From DASRDB01 sp035652815 (GTDB lineage: Bacteria > Chloroflexota > Ktedonobacteria > Ktedonobacterales > Ktedonobacteraceae): 64,000 nucleotides of DNA. A model generated the notes under the pieces. It was not told the DNA's origin, ran no database searches, and was given only the letters and a program-made list of their open reading frames with translations. Below are positions 8,470 through 16,643 of this stretch, one piece after another. The stretch lies in assembly GCA_035652815.1 (NCBI GenBank), contig DASRDB010000011.1, positions 372,001 to 436,000 of the forward strand, read 5' to 3'. Each line of letters starts with the position of its first letter. Positions within the stretch are counted from its first letter, which is position 1. The translations under genes were made by a program, and so were the position numbers.

Positions 8470-10593
8470 ATGAAAGAACTGAATGTAGAGAGCATTCGCA
8501 AACATCTCCAGGACAAAGAGGTGCAGGAGCGTGTTTTGAGGCGCATGCGTGAAGCGCGTTCCAGGGCTACTGTCACGATCAGCCGGGCTGCCAGTCTTTT
8601 TGGATTCAGCGAGAGCCAGCTTCGAGAATGGGAAAAGCGCGGTTTGCTGCAAGCTGACCGGACCTTGCAGCCGCAAGACGGACGAGGACATCGCCAATAT
8701 TCACCGGAAGATCTGGATAAGCTCGCGCTTATTCGTGAATTAATTGATCAGGATTATGGGCCGAGCGAAATTCCTTCTTACGTTGACGAGATCTGGAGGC
8801 AGATTGTAGGCAATCAGCAAGAGCAGCCTGTCATCACTTATGATATGGAGGTTCGGCAGGCTCAGGAGCAGGCTCGTATTCCGATTGATCGCAGGGTAGA
8901 GCTAGCAGAAGCAGAAAATTTTTGGCGCTACTTTGTCTCGCAGGTGTTGCGGCTCTCGTTGCTGCTCATTTGCGAAGATGTGCCAGATACTATCGCCGGA
9001 TTGATCGTTCCTTTACAAGAAGATGTTGATACCAGTACCATTAACGAGCCGAAAGACCTATATAAGGTTGGCTCCTGCTTAATAGGCTGGCTGGGGCTAA
9101 ATAAGACATTTTATACGTTTATTGACGCTGCCCCTACTTTTGACTTCCCAAGCGATTTTCGGATTATGCATCTGCCTTTCCATATCGCTTCCTGCCATCC
9201 CTTGCTGATTATCCAAAGGAAAGCAAAAACACCATTTTTTTCCACTATTGTTGGAGAAACGATTCAACGGCTTTTGCAAGTGGTTCTGGCCTATAAAAGT
9301 GACTGGAACTCGTGTTTTGATCGGGGAATGCGTGACTGGGTGTATCAGGTCACTGATTTTGATAGCAGTCCAAGTGTAATAGATGTGGTACTCAATGGTC
9401 TGGCTGATATGACGGTGGAACTGGGCGGAAAAACCGCTGATGGCAAGAATCGCTGGCATTTCTGTGATGTGTTTTTACCGCAGGATTCCACCTTATTGAT
9501 GCAGCAGCATACGCTCGAGGTGCGCGCTAACAGTAAAGATGCGCCTATTCGCGCCGGGTTTGTCACCCTTTCCTCAAGGCTTCCCGGGTTGACATTTCGG
9601 GCGTACTTGAGCGGCCAGGTCATATACAGGCCGGAGATTACGCCTGATGACCCTATACTCGCCTATCATGATTTGGAGAAATCAACGCGCTCTGCAATAG
9701 CTATTCCAATAAGAGGCAGAGAGGGAATGGCTATCGGAGCCCTCTATGTTGCTGCTGAGGAAAAAGGCGCTTTCTCTCTGTTAGATCAGACGGCTTTACG
9801 ATTAATGACCCGGATGATAGAGGAACTGCTTTCAACCTATCAATCTCGCTGGCAGGTTGCAGGGAAATTAGCGAATATCATTGCTTATCCTCAAACTGTT
9901 GACCTCGCGTTTCGCGAATTTCTTTCTGAGGGCGATTTTATCAACGACCTTGAGAGATTATTGTCTGAAGTGCAGGAGCAATACCCAGAAGTACGGAGTA
10001 GAATAACCGATCCTGCTCTCTGGCAAGAGCCAGGAAAAGTCCTTTCTATTATAGCTATTGACATAGATAATCAGAGAAATCGTTCCATCAAATACGGCGA
10101 GCGAATCGCGAGGAATCTCAGCCGGGAAGTGGGCATGAAGATTCGCAGCCAGTTAGGATTGATAACTGATCCAGCACTGAGACGACTGTATCATGTGAGT
10201 GCCGACCGCTACTATTTGCTCCTGAAAGGGGTTCCTCTGGATGAAGCAGTAAATAGGGCTGCGGCTTTTCATAAGCTTCTTAGCGGAGAGTATCGTATTG
10301 ATGCCATGCAAATCACTACTGGCAGGCTGGTTTCTCGTGAAGGGTTGATGGAGCTGCCGGATGTGACTGTCAGAATGGGGGTCATGCCTTATCCCTATAT
10401 CAAGCTGAAAGAAGTTATGCAAAGATATGCCCCGGAAAAAGCTGTAAATGAGATGAGAACACTTATCATCAATAGCATCAATATCTCGCTTGATCTGGGC
10501 CAAAGTAAGGGTGGTAACTGCATTATGGTCTGGTTTCCACAGATCTGGAATCATGAACTCTGGTCACCTTCTGATGGTATTGAGAGTGTATAA
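8470..10593 (+). CDS. MerR-type HTH, GAF and degenerate GGDEF regulator
   Basis: The 707-residue protein starts with a MerR-like winged helix (about residues 33-105): TISRAASLFGFSESQLREWE, then GRGHRQYSPEDLDKLALI. The middle (about 140-300) is of unknown fold. A GAF-like sensor follows (about 305-460), ending AIAIPIRGREGMAIGALYVA. The C-terminus (about 500-690) has the layout of a diguanylate cyclase domain (IAIDIDNQRNRSIKYGERIA), but the signature loop is VSADRYYLLL instead of GGDEF, so cyclase activity is unlikely. It is probably a ligand-responsive DNA-binding regulator. It is followed on the same strand by two P-loop kinases and a truncated rho. Confidence 0.7.
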   Translation: MKELNVESIRKHLQDKEVQERVLRRMREARSRATVTISRAASLFGFSESQLREWEKRGLLQADRTLQPQDGRGHRQYSPEDLDKLALIRELIDQDYGPSEIPSYVDEIWRQIVGNQQEQPVITYDMEVRQAQEQARIPIDRRVELAEAENFWRYFVSQVLRLSLLLICEDVPDTIAGLIVPLQEDVDTSTINEPKDLYKVGSCLIGWLGLNKTFYTFIDAAPTFDFPSDFRIMHLPFHIASCHPLLIIQRKAKTPFFSTIVGETIQRLLQVVLAYKSDWNSCFDRGMRDWVYQVTDFDSSPSVIDVVLNGLADMTVELGGKTADGKNRWHFCDVFLPQDSTLLMQQHTLEVRANSKDAPIRAGFVTLSSRLPGLTFRAYLSGQVIYRPEITPDDPILAYHDLEKSTRSAIAIPIRGREGMAIGALYVAAEEKGAFSLLDQTALRLMTRMIEELLSTYQSRWQVAGKLANIIAYPQTVDLAFREFLSEGDFINDLERLLSEVQEQYPEVRSRITDPALWQEPGKVLSIIAIDIDNQRNRSIKYGERIARNLSREVGMKIRSQLGLITDPALRRLYHVSADRYYLLLKGVPLDEAVNRAAAFHKLLSGEYRIDAMQITTGRLVSREGLMELPDVTVRMGVMPYPYIKLKEVMQRYAPEKAVNEMRTLIINSINISLDLGQSKGGNCIMVWFPQIWNHELWSPSDGIESV

Positions 10594-10755
10594 AGTAAGA
10601 AAGCATGGAATGGACGAGTTACTACTACATTTTTTATCCGTTTTACATGTAAAGTTCCATGTTATCTTTTATTAAATGCGTCTGTAGATGGGTTGGTTGC
10701 AGACCTTTTCTGACGCTGTAAACTGGAGATAGCAGAGGAAGGGGGAGAGAAGCTT

Positions 10756-11394
10756 ATGAAATTGTTTATATTGGGGCTACCAGGAAGTGGGAAGTCAGCG
10801 GTAGCTCGTTATCTTCAAGCGTATCTGGCATCATTCGGCCTGTCAACTGTTCGGTTTAACGACTACGGTATTTTGTATCAAATGTACCAGCATGATAGAG
10901 ATGGGCTGTTTCAACATGCTGAGCCTGGGGGATTTGATGTGGTTAACATTGTTGCTTTTGATCTTGCCCTCAGGAGGCTGGAAGAACTTATTAAAACCTA
11001 TCAGGAGCAGGCGCAGCACGAATTCATCATTATCGAATTCTCACGCAATGATTATAAGCGAGCATTGAGCCAGTTCAGTTCGGCATTTCTGGAAGACGCC
11101 TGTTTCCTCTATCTTGGCACCAGCGTAAAGGAATGCCAGCAGCGTATAGCGAAACGAGCCATAACAAAGGACTATCCGGCAGACGATTACCCTATATCTG
11201 AGTACATTTTTGACAAGTATTATGACAGGGATGACGGCAATCAACTGCTTCCTTTCCTGAAAAACGAGCTTGGCATAGATGAACAACGCATACGCATCTT
11301 TGAGAATGCAGGCACGATAGAAGAACTTTATCAGGTAGTGAAAGATTTTACGCAGCAAATCATAGAGGTTCGCGTTCCTGCTTTAATGCGTTAA
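10756..11394 (+). CDS. P-loop kinase-like NTPase (paralog 1)
   Basis: The 212-residue protein opens with a Walker A motif, LGLPGSGKSAVARYL (residues 5-19), and has the length and layout of adenylate- or gluconate-kinase-like enzymes. EFIIIEFSRNDYKRA (about 94-108) is the likely Walker B strand, and the arginine-containing segment CQQRIAKRA suggests a lid region. It is paralogous to the gene at 11647; both share FDVV, IEFxRxxYxRAL and LYL blocks. Substrate is unknown. The start has GGGGGAG upstream. A strong hairpin terminator follows, so it may form its own transcription unit. Confidence 0.65.
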   Translation: MKLFILGLPGSGKSAVARYLQAYLASFGLSTVRFNDYGILYQMYQHDRDGLFQHAEPGGFDVVNIVAFDLALRRLEELIKTYQEQAQHEFIIIEFSRNDYKRALSQFSSAFLEDACFLYLGTSVKECQQRIAKRAITKDYPADDYPISEYIFDKYYDRDDGNQLLPFLKNELGIDEQRIRIFENAGTIEELYQVVKDFTQQIIEVRVPALMR

Positions 11395-11421
11395 GTATTT
11401 TTATCGTGTGATGCCTGGTTT

Positions 11422-11469
11422 TAAAAAGAGATAGCTAACAAGGCAAGTCCTTGACGCTATCTCTTTTTA
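11422..11469 (+). terminator. Intrinsic terminator after P-loop kinase 1
   Basis: A long stem formed by AAAAAGAGATAG and CTATCTCTTTTT encloses a smaller hairpin (AAGG/CCTT), ending in a T run. It lies 28 bases after the stop codon of the first P-loop kinase gene. Confidence 0.8.
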
Positions 11470-11646
11470 AGAGAAACCCCGTATTCTTTCCGCTTATACA
11501 TTGTTTTCTCAAAACCTACCCCTTTTTCCTATTTCCTTGTGTACAGATGTATTTTATGTTACAACATTTCATTATAATTTATTTTGTTTTAAAGATGATG
11601 AAAGTGTATCTATTTTATAGCAGAAAGAGCAGCAAGGAGAAGCTAG

Positions 11647-12369
11647 ATGTCTGTAAAAATCTTTGTATTGGGACGTCCGGGTAGTGGTAAATCTCACGTA
11701 GCTCAATTCATTCGTGATCGTGCTATAAGCATGGGGTGGACTGTTGAATATATTTATGATTATAAATGGTTGCAAGCTCTGTTTTTAGAGGAGATACGGC
11801 TGAATATTCCAGAAGAGAGCAGAGCATTTCGTGCTAAAGGACCCGAGGGGCGCTCTGGTTTTGATGTGGTAGACTTTTCGGTACTCAATCTCGTGTTACA
11901 GCAGATAGCAAACGAGATACGGAGGCAAGAGAGGGAAGCGCCATTGCCGAAAAAGCTCTTTGTCATTGAATTTGCGCGCAAGAGCTATCTGCGCGCTCTA
12001 CAGTTCTTCGGTCAAGACCTTCTTCAGGATGCCCATTTGCTCTATTTGCAAGCGGATTTTGAGACATGTAAAGCGCGTATACATCAGCGTATCGGCGGGG
12101 GATCAGAATTAGATCATTATGTTTCTGACAATATTATGGAGAGCTATTACAAAACAGATGATTGGGGAGACGAACTACTAAGGGAATACCTGAGCCGATT
12201 GCAAAAAGCAGGGATACGAGTGCAGACAAAGGAAACAGATAATTCAGGCTCAAATCTGGAGATCAATAAAGAAATTGGAGCAACTACTGAACAGGCGCTG
12301 TCTCAGGAGACCGAGCCAATCTCTGTTGTCGTCCAGAAAGCTCCTCAACCCAAATTAGAAAATTCGTAA
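11647..12369 (+). CDS. P-loop kinase-like NTPase (paralog 2)
   Basis: The 240-residue protein is paralogous to the preceding kinase gene. Walker A is LGRPGSGKSHVAQF (residues 8-21), the probable Walker B strand is KLFVIEFARKSYLRAL, and ARIHQRIGGG is a possible lid. It has an extra low-complexity C-terminal tail of about 35 residues rich in Glu, Thr and Ser, absent from paralog 1. AGCAAGGAGAAGCTAG precedes the ATG. Two adjacent diverged copies suggest specialised partners or substrates. It is followed 68 bases later by the truncated rho. Confidence 0.65.
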   Translation: MSVKIFVLGRPGSGKSHVAQFIRDRAISMGWTVEYIYDYKWLQALFLEEIRLNIPEESRAFRAKGPEGRSGFDVVDFSVLNLVLQQIANEIRRQEREAPLPKKLFVIEFARKSYLRALQFFGQDLLQDAHLLYLQADFETCKARIHQRIGGGSELDHYVSDNIMESYYKTDDWGDELLREYLSRLQKAGIRVQTKETDNSGSNLEINKEIGATTEQALSQETEPISVVVQKAPQPKLENS

Positions 12370-12437
12370 TGCTCTGTATTGTATGAGTGTGGTAGACTAC
12401 AACAAAGCGAACTTTTTAGTTTAAGGAACTCGAAACC

Positions 12438-13355
12438 TTGTCCACCGCTATCCCTTTTGAAAAACTCACACCTATTCATCCGAAGCGCCGCATTACCTTA
12501 GAGATTGGAACTACCCCAATCGCGCCGCGTTTGATGGATTTGTTTGTGCCGCTTGGCTTTGGGCAGCGAGCGCTGGTCGTTGCGCCGCCGAAGGCCGGAA
12601 AAACCACTATTTTGCGCCAGATTGCGGCCTCAATTCAGCAGAATTTCCCGGATGTTCAGCTTTTCCTCTGCCTGGTAGATGAGCGACCGGAGGAAGTCAC
12701 TGAGTGGCGTATGGAGGTGCAGGGGCCGAATGTGAAGGTCTATGCCTCTAGCTTCGATCAACAACTGGCGAAACATGGACGCATTGTCGAGCAGGCTCTC
12801 AATGATGCGAAAAGGCTGGTTGAGCGCCGGAAAGATGTGATTATTTTGCTTGACTCGCTCACGAGACTGGCGCGGGCGCATAATTTGAGCAGCGATATGT
12901 GGAGTGGGCCGCGTAATGGTCGAGGCGGCTTTGGCAGCCGGACGCTTTCAGGCGGTATCGATGCCCGCGCTTTAGAGGTTGGTCGGCGCGTCTTTGGCGC
13001 GGCTCGCGCACTGGAAGAGGGCGGCAGTTTGACGATTGCGGCAAGTTGCCTGGTTGAAACCGGAAGTCGGCTTGACGAAGTGGTGTACGAGGAGTTTAAG
13101 GGAACGGGTAATCTGGAGATTCGGCTTTCACGAGAACTGGCCGACCGCCGTATTTTTCCGGCTATCGATCCCGGCGCTTCCAGCACGCGGCAGGAGGAAC
13201 GCTTGCTTTCCGCTGAGGAACTGCGGGCCATGTCGATTCTGCGGCGTAAGCTGGCCGATGTTCCCAGGCGAGATGGCACCGAACAACTAATTCGGCTCTT
13301 CGAGAAGACAAAATCGAACGCCCAACTGGTCGAGATTGTGCTGAAACAGGGATAG
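12438..13355 (+). CDS. rho: Transcription terminator Rho, ATPase core only
   Basis: The 305-residue product matches the ATPase/translocase core of Rho. FEKLTPIHPKRR corresponds to the linker at about residue 130 of E. coli Rho. Walker A APPKAGKTT is at residues 49-57, followed by LVDERPEEVTE, Walker B VIILLDSLTRLARA, the Q-loop GGIDARAL and the R-loop EEFKGTGN. The RNA-binding N-terminal domain is missing: an in-frame TAG at 12417 and the TTG start at 12438 (AAGGAA upstream) leave no room for it. An insertion of about ten Gly/Arg/Ser residues precedes the Q-loop. It either supplements a full-length Rho elsewhere or acts with a separate RNA-binding partner; both are inference. Confidence 0.85.
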   Translation: MSTAIPFEKLTPIHPKRRITLEIGTTPIAPRLMDLFVPLGFGQRALVVAPPKAGKTTILRQIAASIQQNFPDVQLFLCLVDERPEEVTEWRMEVQGPNVKVYASSFDQQLAKHGRIVEQALNDAKRLVERRKDVIILLDSLTRLARAHNLSSDMWSGPRNGRGGFGSRTLSGGIDARALEVGRRVFGAARALEEGGSLTIAASCLVETGSRLDEVVYEEFKGTGNLEIRLSRELADRRIFPAIDPGASSTRQEERLLSAEELRAMSILRRKLADVPRRDGTEQLIRLFEKTKSNAQLVEIVLKQG

Positions 13356-13389
13356 GTGTCAGGTTTGTGCAGAAAGGCCCCTCAGGTTG

Positions 13390-13520
13390 GAAGGCTGGAA
13401 ACCAGCCGCAAAATAACCCGGAAGACACCCGCAAAATGACCCGGAAGACACCCGCAAGGGGATGTCTCTACACCTTGATTTCGTTGTAGAGACATCCCCT
13501 TGCGGGTGTCTTCCGGGTTA
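13390..13520. repeat. Family D repeat (D1) with partial tandem copies
   Basis: The main pair runs from CCGGAAGACACCCGCAAGGG to its complement, with TCTCTACA and TGTAGAGA facing each other across a short spacer. One or two truncated left arms precede it. It fills the convergent gap between rho and the ABC-2 permease gene. Confidence 0.85.
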
Positions 13521-13536
13521 TAGTGGAAAGGAAGCA

Positions 13537-14784
13537 TTACGCCGTTTTCTGCTGGAAGCGGAAGAGCCTTGTCGCGATAAAGAAGCAGATCAGGCCGTAG
13601 ACGATCAGGCCAATGATATCAGGTACTACCTGAGTGAAGCCTTTGCCGAGCAGCATGACGCCGTTCAGACCTTCCATAGCCCAGGCGGTGATGCCGAGTT
13701 TGGCGATCTGCTGCATCCAGGTTGGCTCCAGGAAGAGCGGCCACCACGCGCCACCGATGGCGGAGGTAATCAGGACGACCAGCGTGACTATCGGGTTAAG
13801 CTGGCGGCGCGTCTTCACAAGTGAGACGAGCAGGATGCCGAGTCCGGTGGTCGCGAAGCTGGTGCAGATCAATAGAGCAATCAGTGCGGGCCAGGAGCCG
13901 ATATCCAGATGGAAGGCGAAGTAGCCGATGGCGAAGAGTACGGCCAACTGGAGGATAGTCAGCAGAAACTGCGCGAGCAGCTTTCCGCCAAGCAGGGCGT
14001 ATTTATTCACTGGAGCAATCAACAGGCGGCGGAAGGTGCCGTCTTCTTTCTCTTGCAGGATGGTGCCAGCTACCGCGTTGATGCTGAAGAGCGCGAAGAA
14101 GATGGCATAACCCGGCACAATCTGATCAAAGGTGTTGATCTTGGGGGCTTGCCCGGCGGTCAATGCCTGCACTGCCGATGAGCCGCCGTTGACGCTGGCC
14201 TGTCCCACCGTACCTGCAATCGTTTGCGCTTGAATGGTATTTGGCGCGCAGTGATTGCCTGGCTGGTTGCAGACGCTATAGACCTGCCCTACGGCTGTGC
14301 TTCCGGCGATTTGCGAGGTGAGAACGTTCGTTACGATGCCCTGCACAATGGTCGGTCGCGTATCGTTGCTGCTCGGCAGCGAATAGACCTGCACGAGATT
14401 CTGGGGCAGTTTGCCGCTCTGGGCAGTCGCAATCAGCGTGTTGGTTGCTCCGGCGGGAATGACTACTCCCGCGTTGACATTGCTGTCGTTTGCCACCTCA
14501 TCTTTGACCTTGTTGGGGTCGCTGTACTCTTTGACGGTGATCTTGAGCTTGTCGGTATTGACGTGTAATGCCTGGACAATGGCTTTACCGACGTAGCCGT
14601 TATCCTGGTTGCTGACTGCAACCGTGATGTCGATCTCAGTAGAGCCGCTGCCGAAGAGGTTGCCGAAAGCGAAGCCGATCACTGTGATCAGCACTAGCGG
14701 CATGAGCAGCAGGAAGAAGAGCGATCCTTTATCTTTAAGCGTCTGTAACAGGTCTTTTTTCGCGATATACCAGATTGTTTTCAT
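13537..14784 (-). CDS. ABC-2 type transporter permease
   Basis: The 415-residue protein has one N-terminal helix (about residues 18-42), a large extracytoplasmic domain of roughly 190 residues, then five helices near the C-terminus, as in YhgE/NatB/DrrB-like ABC-2 permeases. The segment AVAGTILQEKEDGTFRRLL is the typical ABC-2 coupling region. It would pair with the ATPase encoded upstream (14940-15758) to export a drug, lipid or glycan; substrate unknown. The start has GAGGAGA upstream. A family B repeat lies between the two transporter genes. Confidence 0.85.
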   Translation of the reverse strand: MKTIWYIAKKDLLQTLKDKGSLFFLLLMPLVLITVIGFAFGNLFGSGSTEIDITVAVSNQDNGYVGKAIVQALHVNTDKLKITVKEYSDPNKVKDEVANDSNVNAGVVIPAGATNTLIATAQSGKLPQNLVQVYSLPSSNDTRPTIVQGIVTNVLTSQIAGSTAVGQVYSVCNQPGNHCAPNTIQAQTIAGTVGQASVNGGSSAVQALTAGQAPKINTFDQIVPGYAIFFALFSINAVAGTILQEKEDGTFRRLLIAPVNKYALLGGKLLAQFLLTILQLAVLFAIGYFAFHLDIGSWPALIALLICTSFATTGLGILLVSLVKTRRQLNPIVTLVVLITSAIGGAWWPLFLEPTWMQQIAKLGITAWAMEGLNGVMLLGKGFTQVVPDIIGLIVYGLICFFIATRLFRFQQKTA

Positions 14785-14839
14785 GGCTGTCTATCTCCTC
14801 TATGATGGAGTTTTACGATCAAATCCGGTAAGCTCTGTA

Positions 14840-14924
14840 TGTCATGCTGAGCGAAGCGAAGCATCTACGATGGCGATGCACGAATAGCTTAGCAAAGAGA
14901 TGCTTCGCTTCGTTCAGCATGACA
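14840..14924. repeat. Family B variant repeat (B3) inside an operon
   Basis: The arms are TCATGCTGAGCGAAGCGAAG with CATCT and the complementary AGATGCTTCGC with TTCGTTCAGCATGAC. CATGCTGAG replaces CATCCTGAG, and both arms carry the compensating change, so pairing is kept. It lies between the ATPase and permease genes of the ABC-2 exporter. Confidence 0.85.
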
Positions 14925-14939
14925 GGTTGGGATTGCCGT

Positions 14940-15758
14940 TTAGTCGCGTAAAGTTTTGCCGGTAAGCTGAATAAAGAGTTCTTGCAGGCCGTGTGGGCGT
15001 TGTACCTCGCGTGTCTTGTCGCGCAGGGCCAGGAGTTGTTCGAGCGTACCCATAGCGATGATCTGGCCCTCATCCATAATGGCGATATGGTTGCAGAGCC
15101 GCTCTGCCTCTTCCATGTAGTGGGTGGTGTAGAGGATGGTTGTTCCCTGGTCGCGCAGTTTTTCGATGGTGTCAAAGATGTTCTCGCGCGATTGCGGGTC
15201 AACGCCTACCGTTGGCTCGTCCATCAACAGGATATGCGGTTGGTGGATGAGCGCAATTGCCATGTTGAGGCGACGCTGCATGCCGCCCGAGAAGTTCTTC
15301 ACGGGTTCTTTGCGCCGGTCATACAGATCGACGAAGCGTAGCACTTCCTCGGAGCGCTCTTTGCGTTCTTTCGACGAAAGCCCGTAAATCTCGCCGAAAA
15401 ATTCCAGGTTTTCCAGCGAGTTGAGGTCTTTATACAGGGCGATTTCTTGCGGCACAACGCCAAGCAATCGTTTGGCCTTCATAGGCTCTTTGGTGATGGA
15501 ATGACCCTCGATCACTACATCGCCCGAAGTTGGCTCCAGGTAGCCGCACATCATGTTGATGGTCGTGCTTTTCCCCGCGCCGTTCGGGCCGAGCAGGCCA
15601 AAGATTTCACCTTTGCCGATGGTGAAGGAAACGCCTTTCACCGCCTCGTGCTTGCCAAAGGTCTTGACCAGGTTATTTACCTCGATTATCACTGGACGGC
15701 CATCTTGAGGAAGATGAATGGCATCGCTTCTTACTCGTGAGACGGTTGATTCCTGCAT
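14940..15758 (-). CDS. ABC transporter ATP-binding protein (DrrA/CcmA type)
   Basis: The 272-residue ATPase carries Walker A LLGPNGAGKSTT (about residues 54-65), Q-loop VVPQE, signature FSGGMQRRL, Walker B ILLMDEPTVGVDP and the H-loop TTHYMEEAE. The GVDPQSR segment after Walker B is characteristic of the DrrA/NatA group. It energises the ABC-2 permease encoded 155 bases downstream. The start has AAAGGAG upstream. A six-base dyad (GAACAG/CTGTTC, 15819-15836) lies in the upstream region. Confidence 0.9.
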   Translation of the reverse strand: MQESTVSRVRSDAIHLPQDGRPVIIEVNNLVKTFGKHEAVKGVSFTIGKGEIFGLLGPNGAGKSTTINMMCGYLEPTSGDVVIEGHSITKEPMKAKRLLGVVPQEIALYKDLNSLENLEFFGEIYGLSSKERKERSEEVLRFVDLYDRRKEPVKNFSGGMQRRLNMAIALIHQPHILLMDEPTVGVDPQSRENIFDTIEKLRDQGTTILYTTHYMEEAERLCNHIAIMDEGQIIAMGTLEQLLALRDKTREVQRPHGLQELFIQLTGKTLRD

Positions 15759-15818
15759 AATTTTTCTCCTTTTATGATTGAGTTTTTACACTAAAAAGAA
15801 AGGCGCATATCGTTTTGA

Positions 15819-15836
15819 GAACAGGATAAACTGTTC
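15819..15836. promoter_or_regulatory. Possible operator dyad upstream of the ABC-2 exporter
   Basis: The perfect inverted repeat GAACAG-gataaa-CTGTTC lies about 60 bases upstream of the ATPase start, a suitable place for a regulator site. It does not have the four-base spacing of a Gram-positive LexA box, and no dedicated regulator gene is adjacent. Confidence 0.3.
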
Positions 15837-16009
15837 GTTTGTGTTACTAGTGGAAGTATAGCGGAGCCAGCCGTTGCGAGGGAGTCCAAAAAGGCACGTT
15901 TGGCCATGTGACGAAAGTCATGGTGCTATAGGTCAACAGGAACAGGCGGCTCCATATGATATACTACAGCGACACAAGCAAACAGTAGAGCAGAGATGGA
16001 GAGTTAATC

Positions 16010-16630
16010 ATGCGCTGTCCATATTGCAAGGGCGTCAATGCCGATAACGCCCCATTTTGCGTATATTGCGGGCGTGATCTTCGACCGACCTATACACAAT
16101 CACGTCTTACAGGCACACAAGGCAGGCCGACAGTAACGCCACCCCCTGTACAGCCTGCGCGATCTCAAGCGCAGCCCACAACCGCGCGTGTAAGGAATCC
16201 ACAGCCACAAAGTCCGGTTGTTGCTCCAGTAATAACGGCACCGCCTGCGCCGGAGCCACCCGCGCCGTTCCCGCCGCGCACGATGGAGCAATTGAGGGCT
16301 TTGGAGAAAGGCGCGCTTGATTATCGAGTGCTTGATAGCTCGGTAAGCGATGGCCGCAAAAAGATTGTGCGGATTGTCTTTTCAAAGGCCGCACCCTGGC
16401 AGCAGGTGGCAACGCTGCTGAAAGCTTTCAGGGAGCAGCAGGAGAGCCGCTTCGAGCGCATTCTCATTCAGGGCATATTTGACCCGAACACCAGTATCTA
16501 CGCCTATACCAATGGCCAGCTTTGTTTTGATCGCAACGTGCGGCTGGGCGCTACAACCAACAACCGCTATCAAATCGAAACTGGCTCCGGCCTGGAAAGC
16601 GATTCTGTGCGTATTATCTTGAACGAGTAG
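16010..16630 (+). CDS. Zinc-ribbon protein of unknown function
   Basis: The 206-residue protein begins with a four-cysteine zinc ribbon (CPYC at residues 3-6 and CVYC at 17-20). A Pro/Gln/Thr-rich linker follows (about residues 28-88). The C-terminal domain of about 110 residues (VLDSSVSDGRKKIVRIVFSK onward) is unrecognised. There is no membrane segment. It is followed 13 bases later by the pyrimidine-nucleoside phosphorylase gene and may be cotranscribed with it. The ribbon could bind nucleic acid or protein; nothing in the sequence decides. Confidence 0.6.
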   Translation: MRCPYCKGVNADNAPFCVYCGRDLRPTYTQSRLTGTQGRPTVTPPPVQPARSQAQPTTARVRNPQPQSPVVAPVITAPPAPEPPAPFPPRTMEQLRALEKGALDYRVLDSSVSDGRKKIVRIVFSKAAPWQQVATLLKAFREQQESRFERILIQGIFDPNTSIYAYTNGQLCFDRNVRLGATTNNRYQIETGSGLESDSVRIILNE

Positions 16631-16643
16631 GGGAGCAACGTAC

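Noticed and set aside
15819..15836. LexA box
   Set aside because: The dyad GAACAG-N6-CTGTTC has GAAC and GTTC ten bases apart rather than four; kept only as a possible operator.
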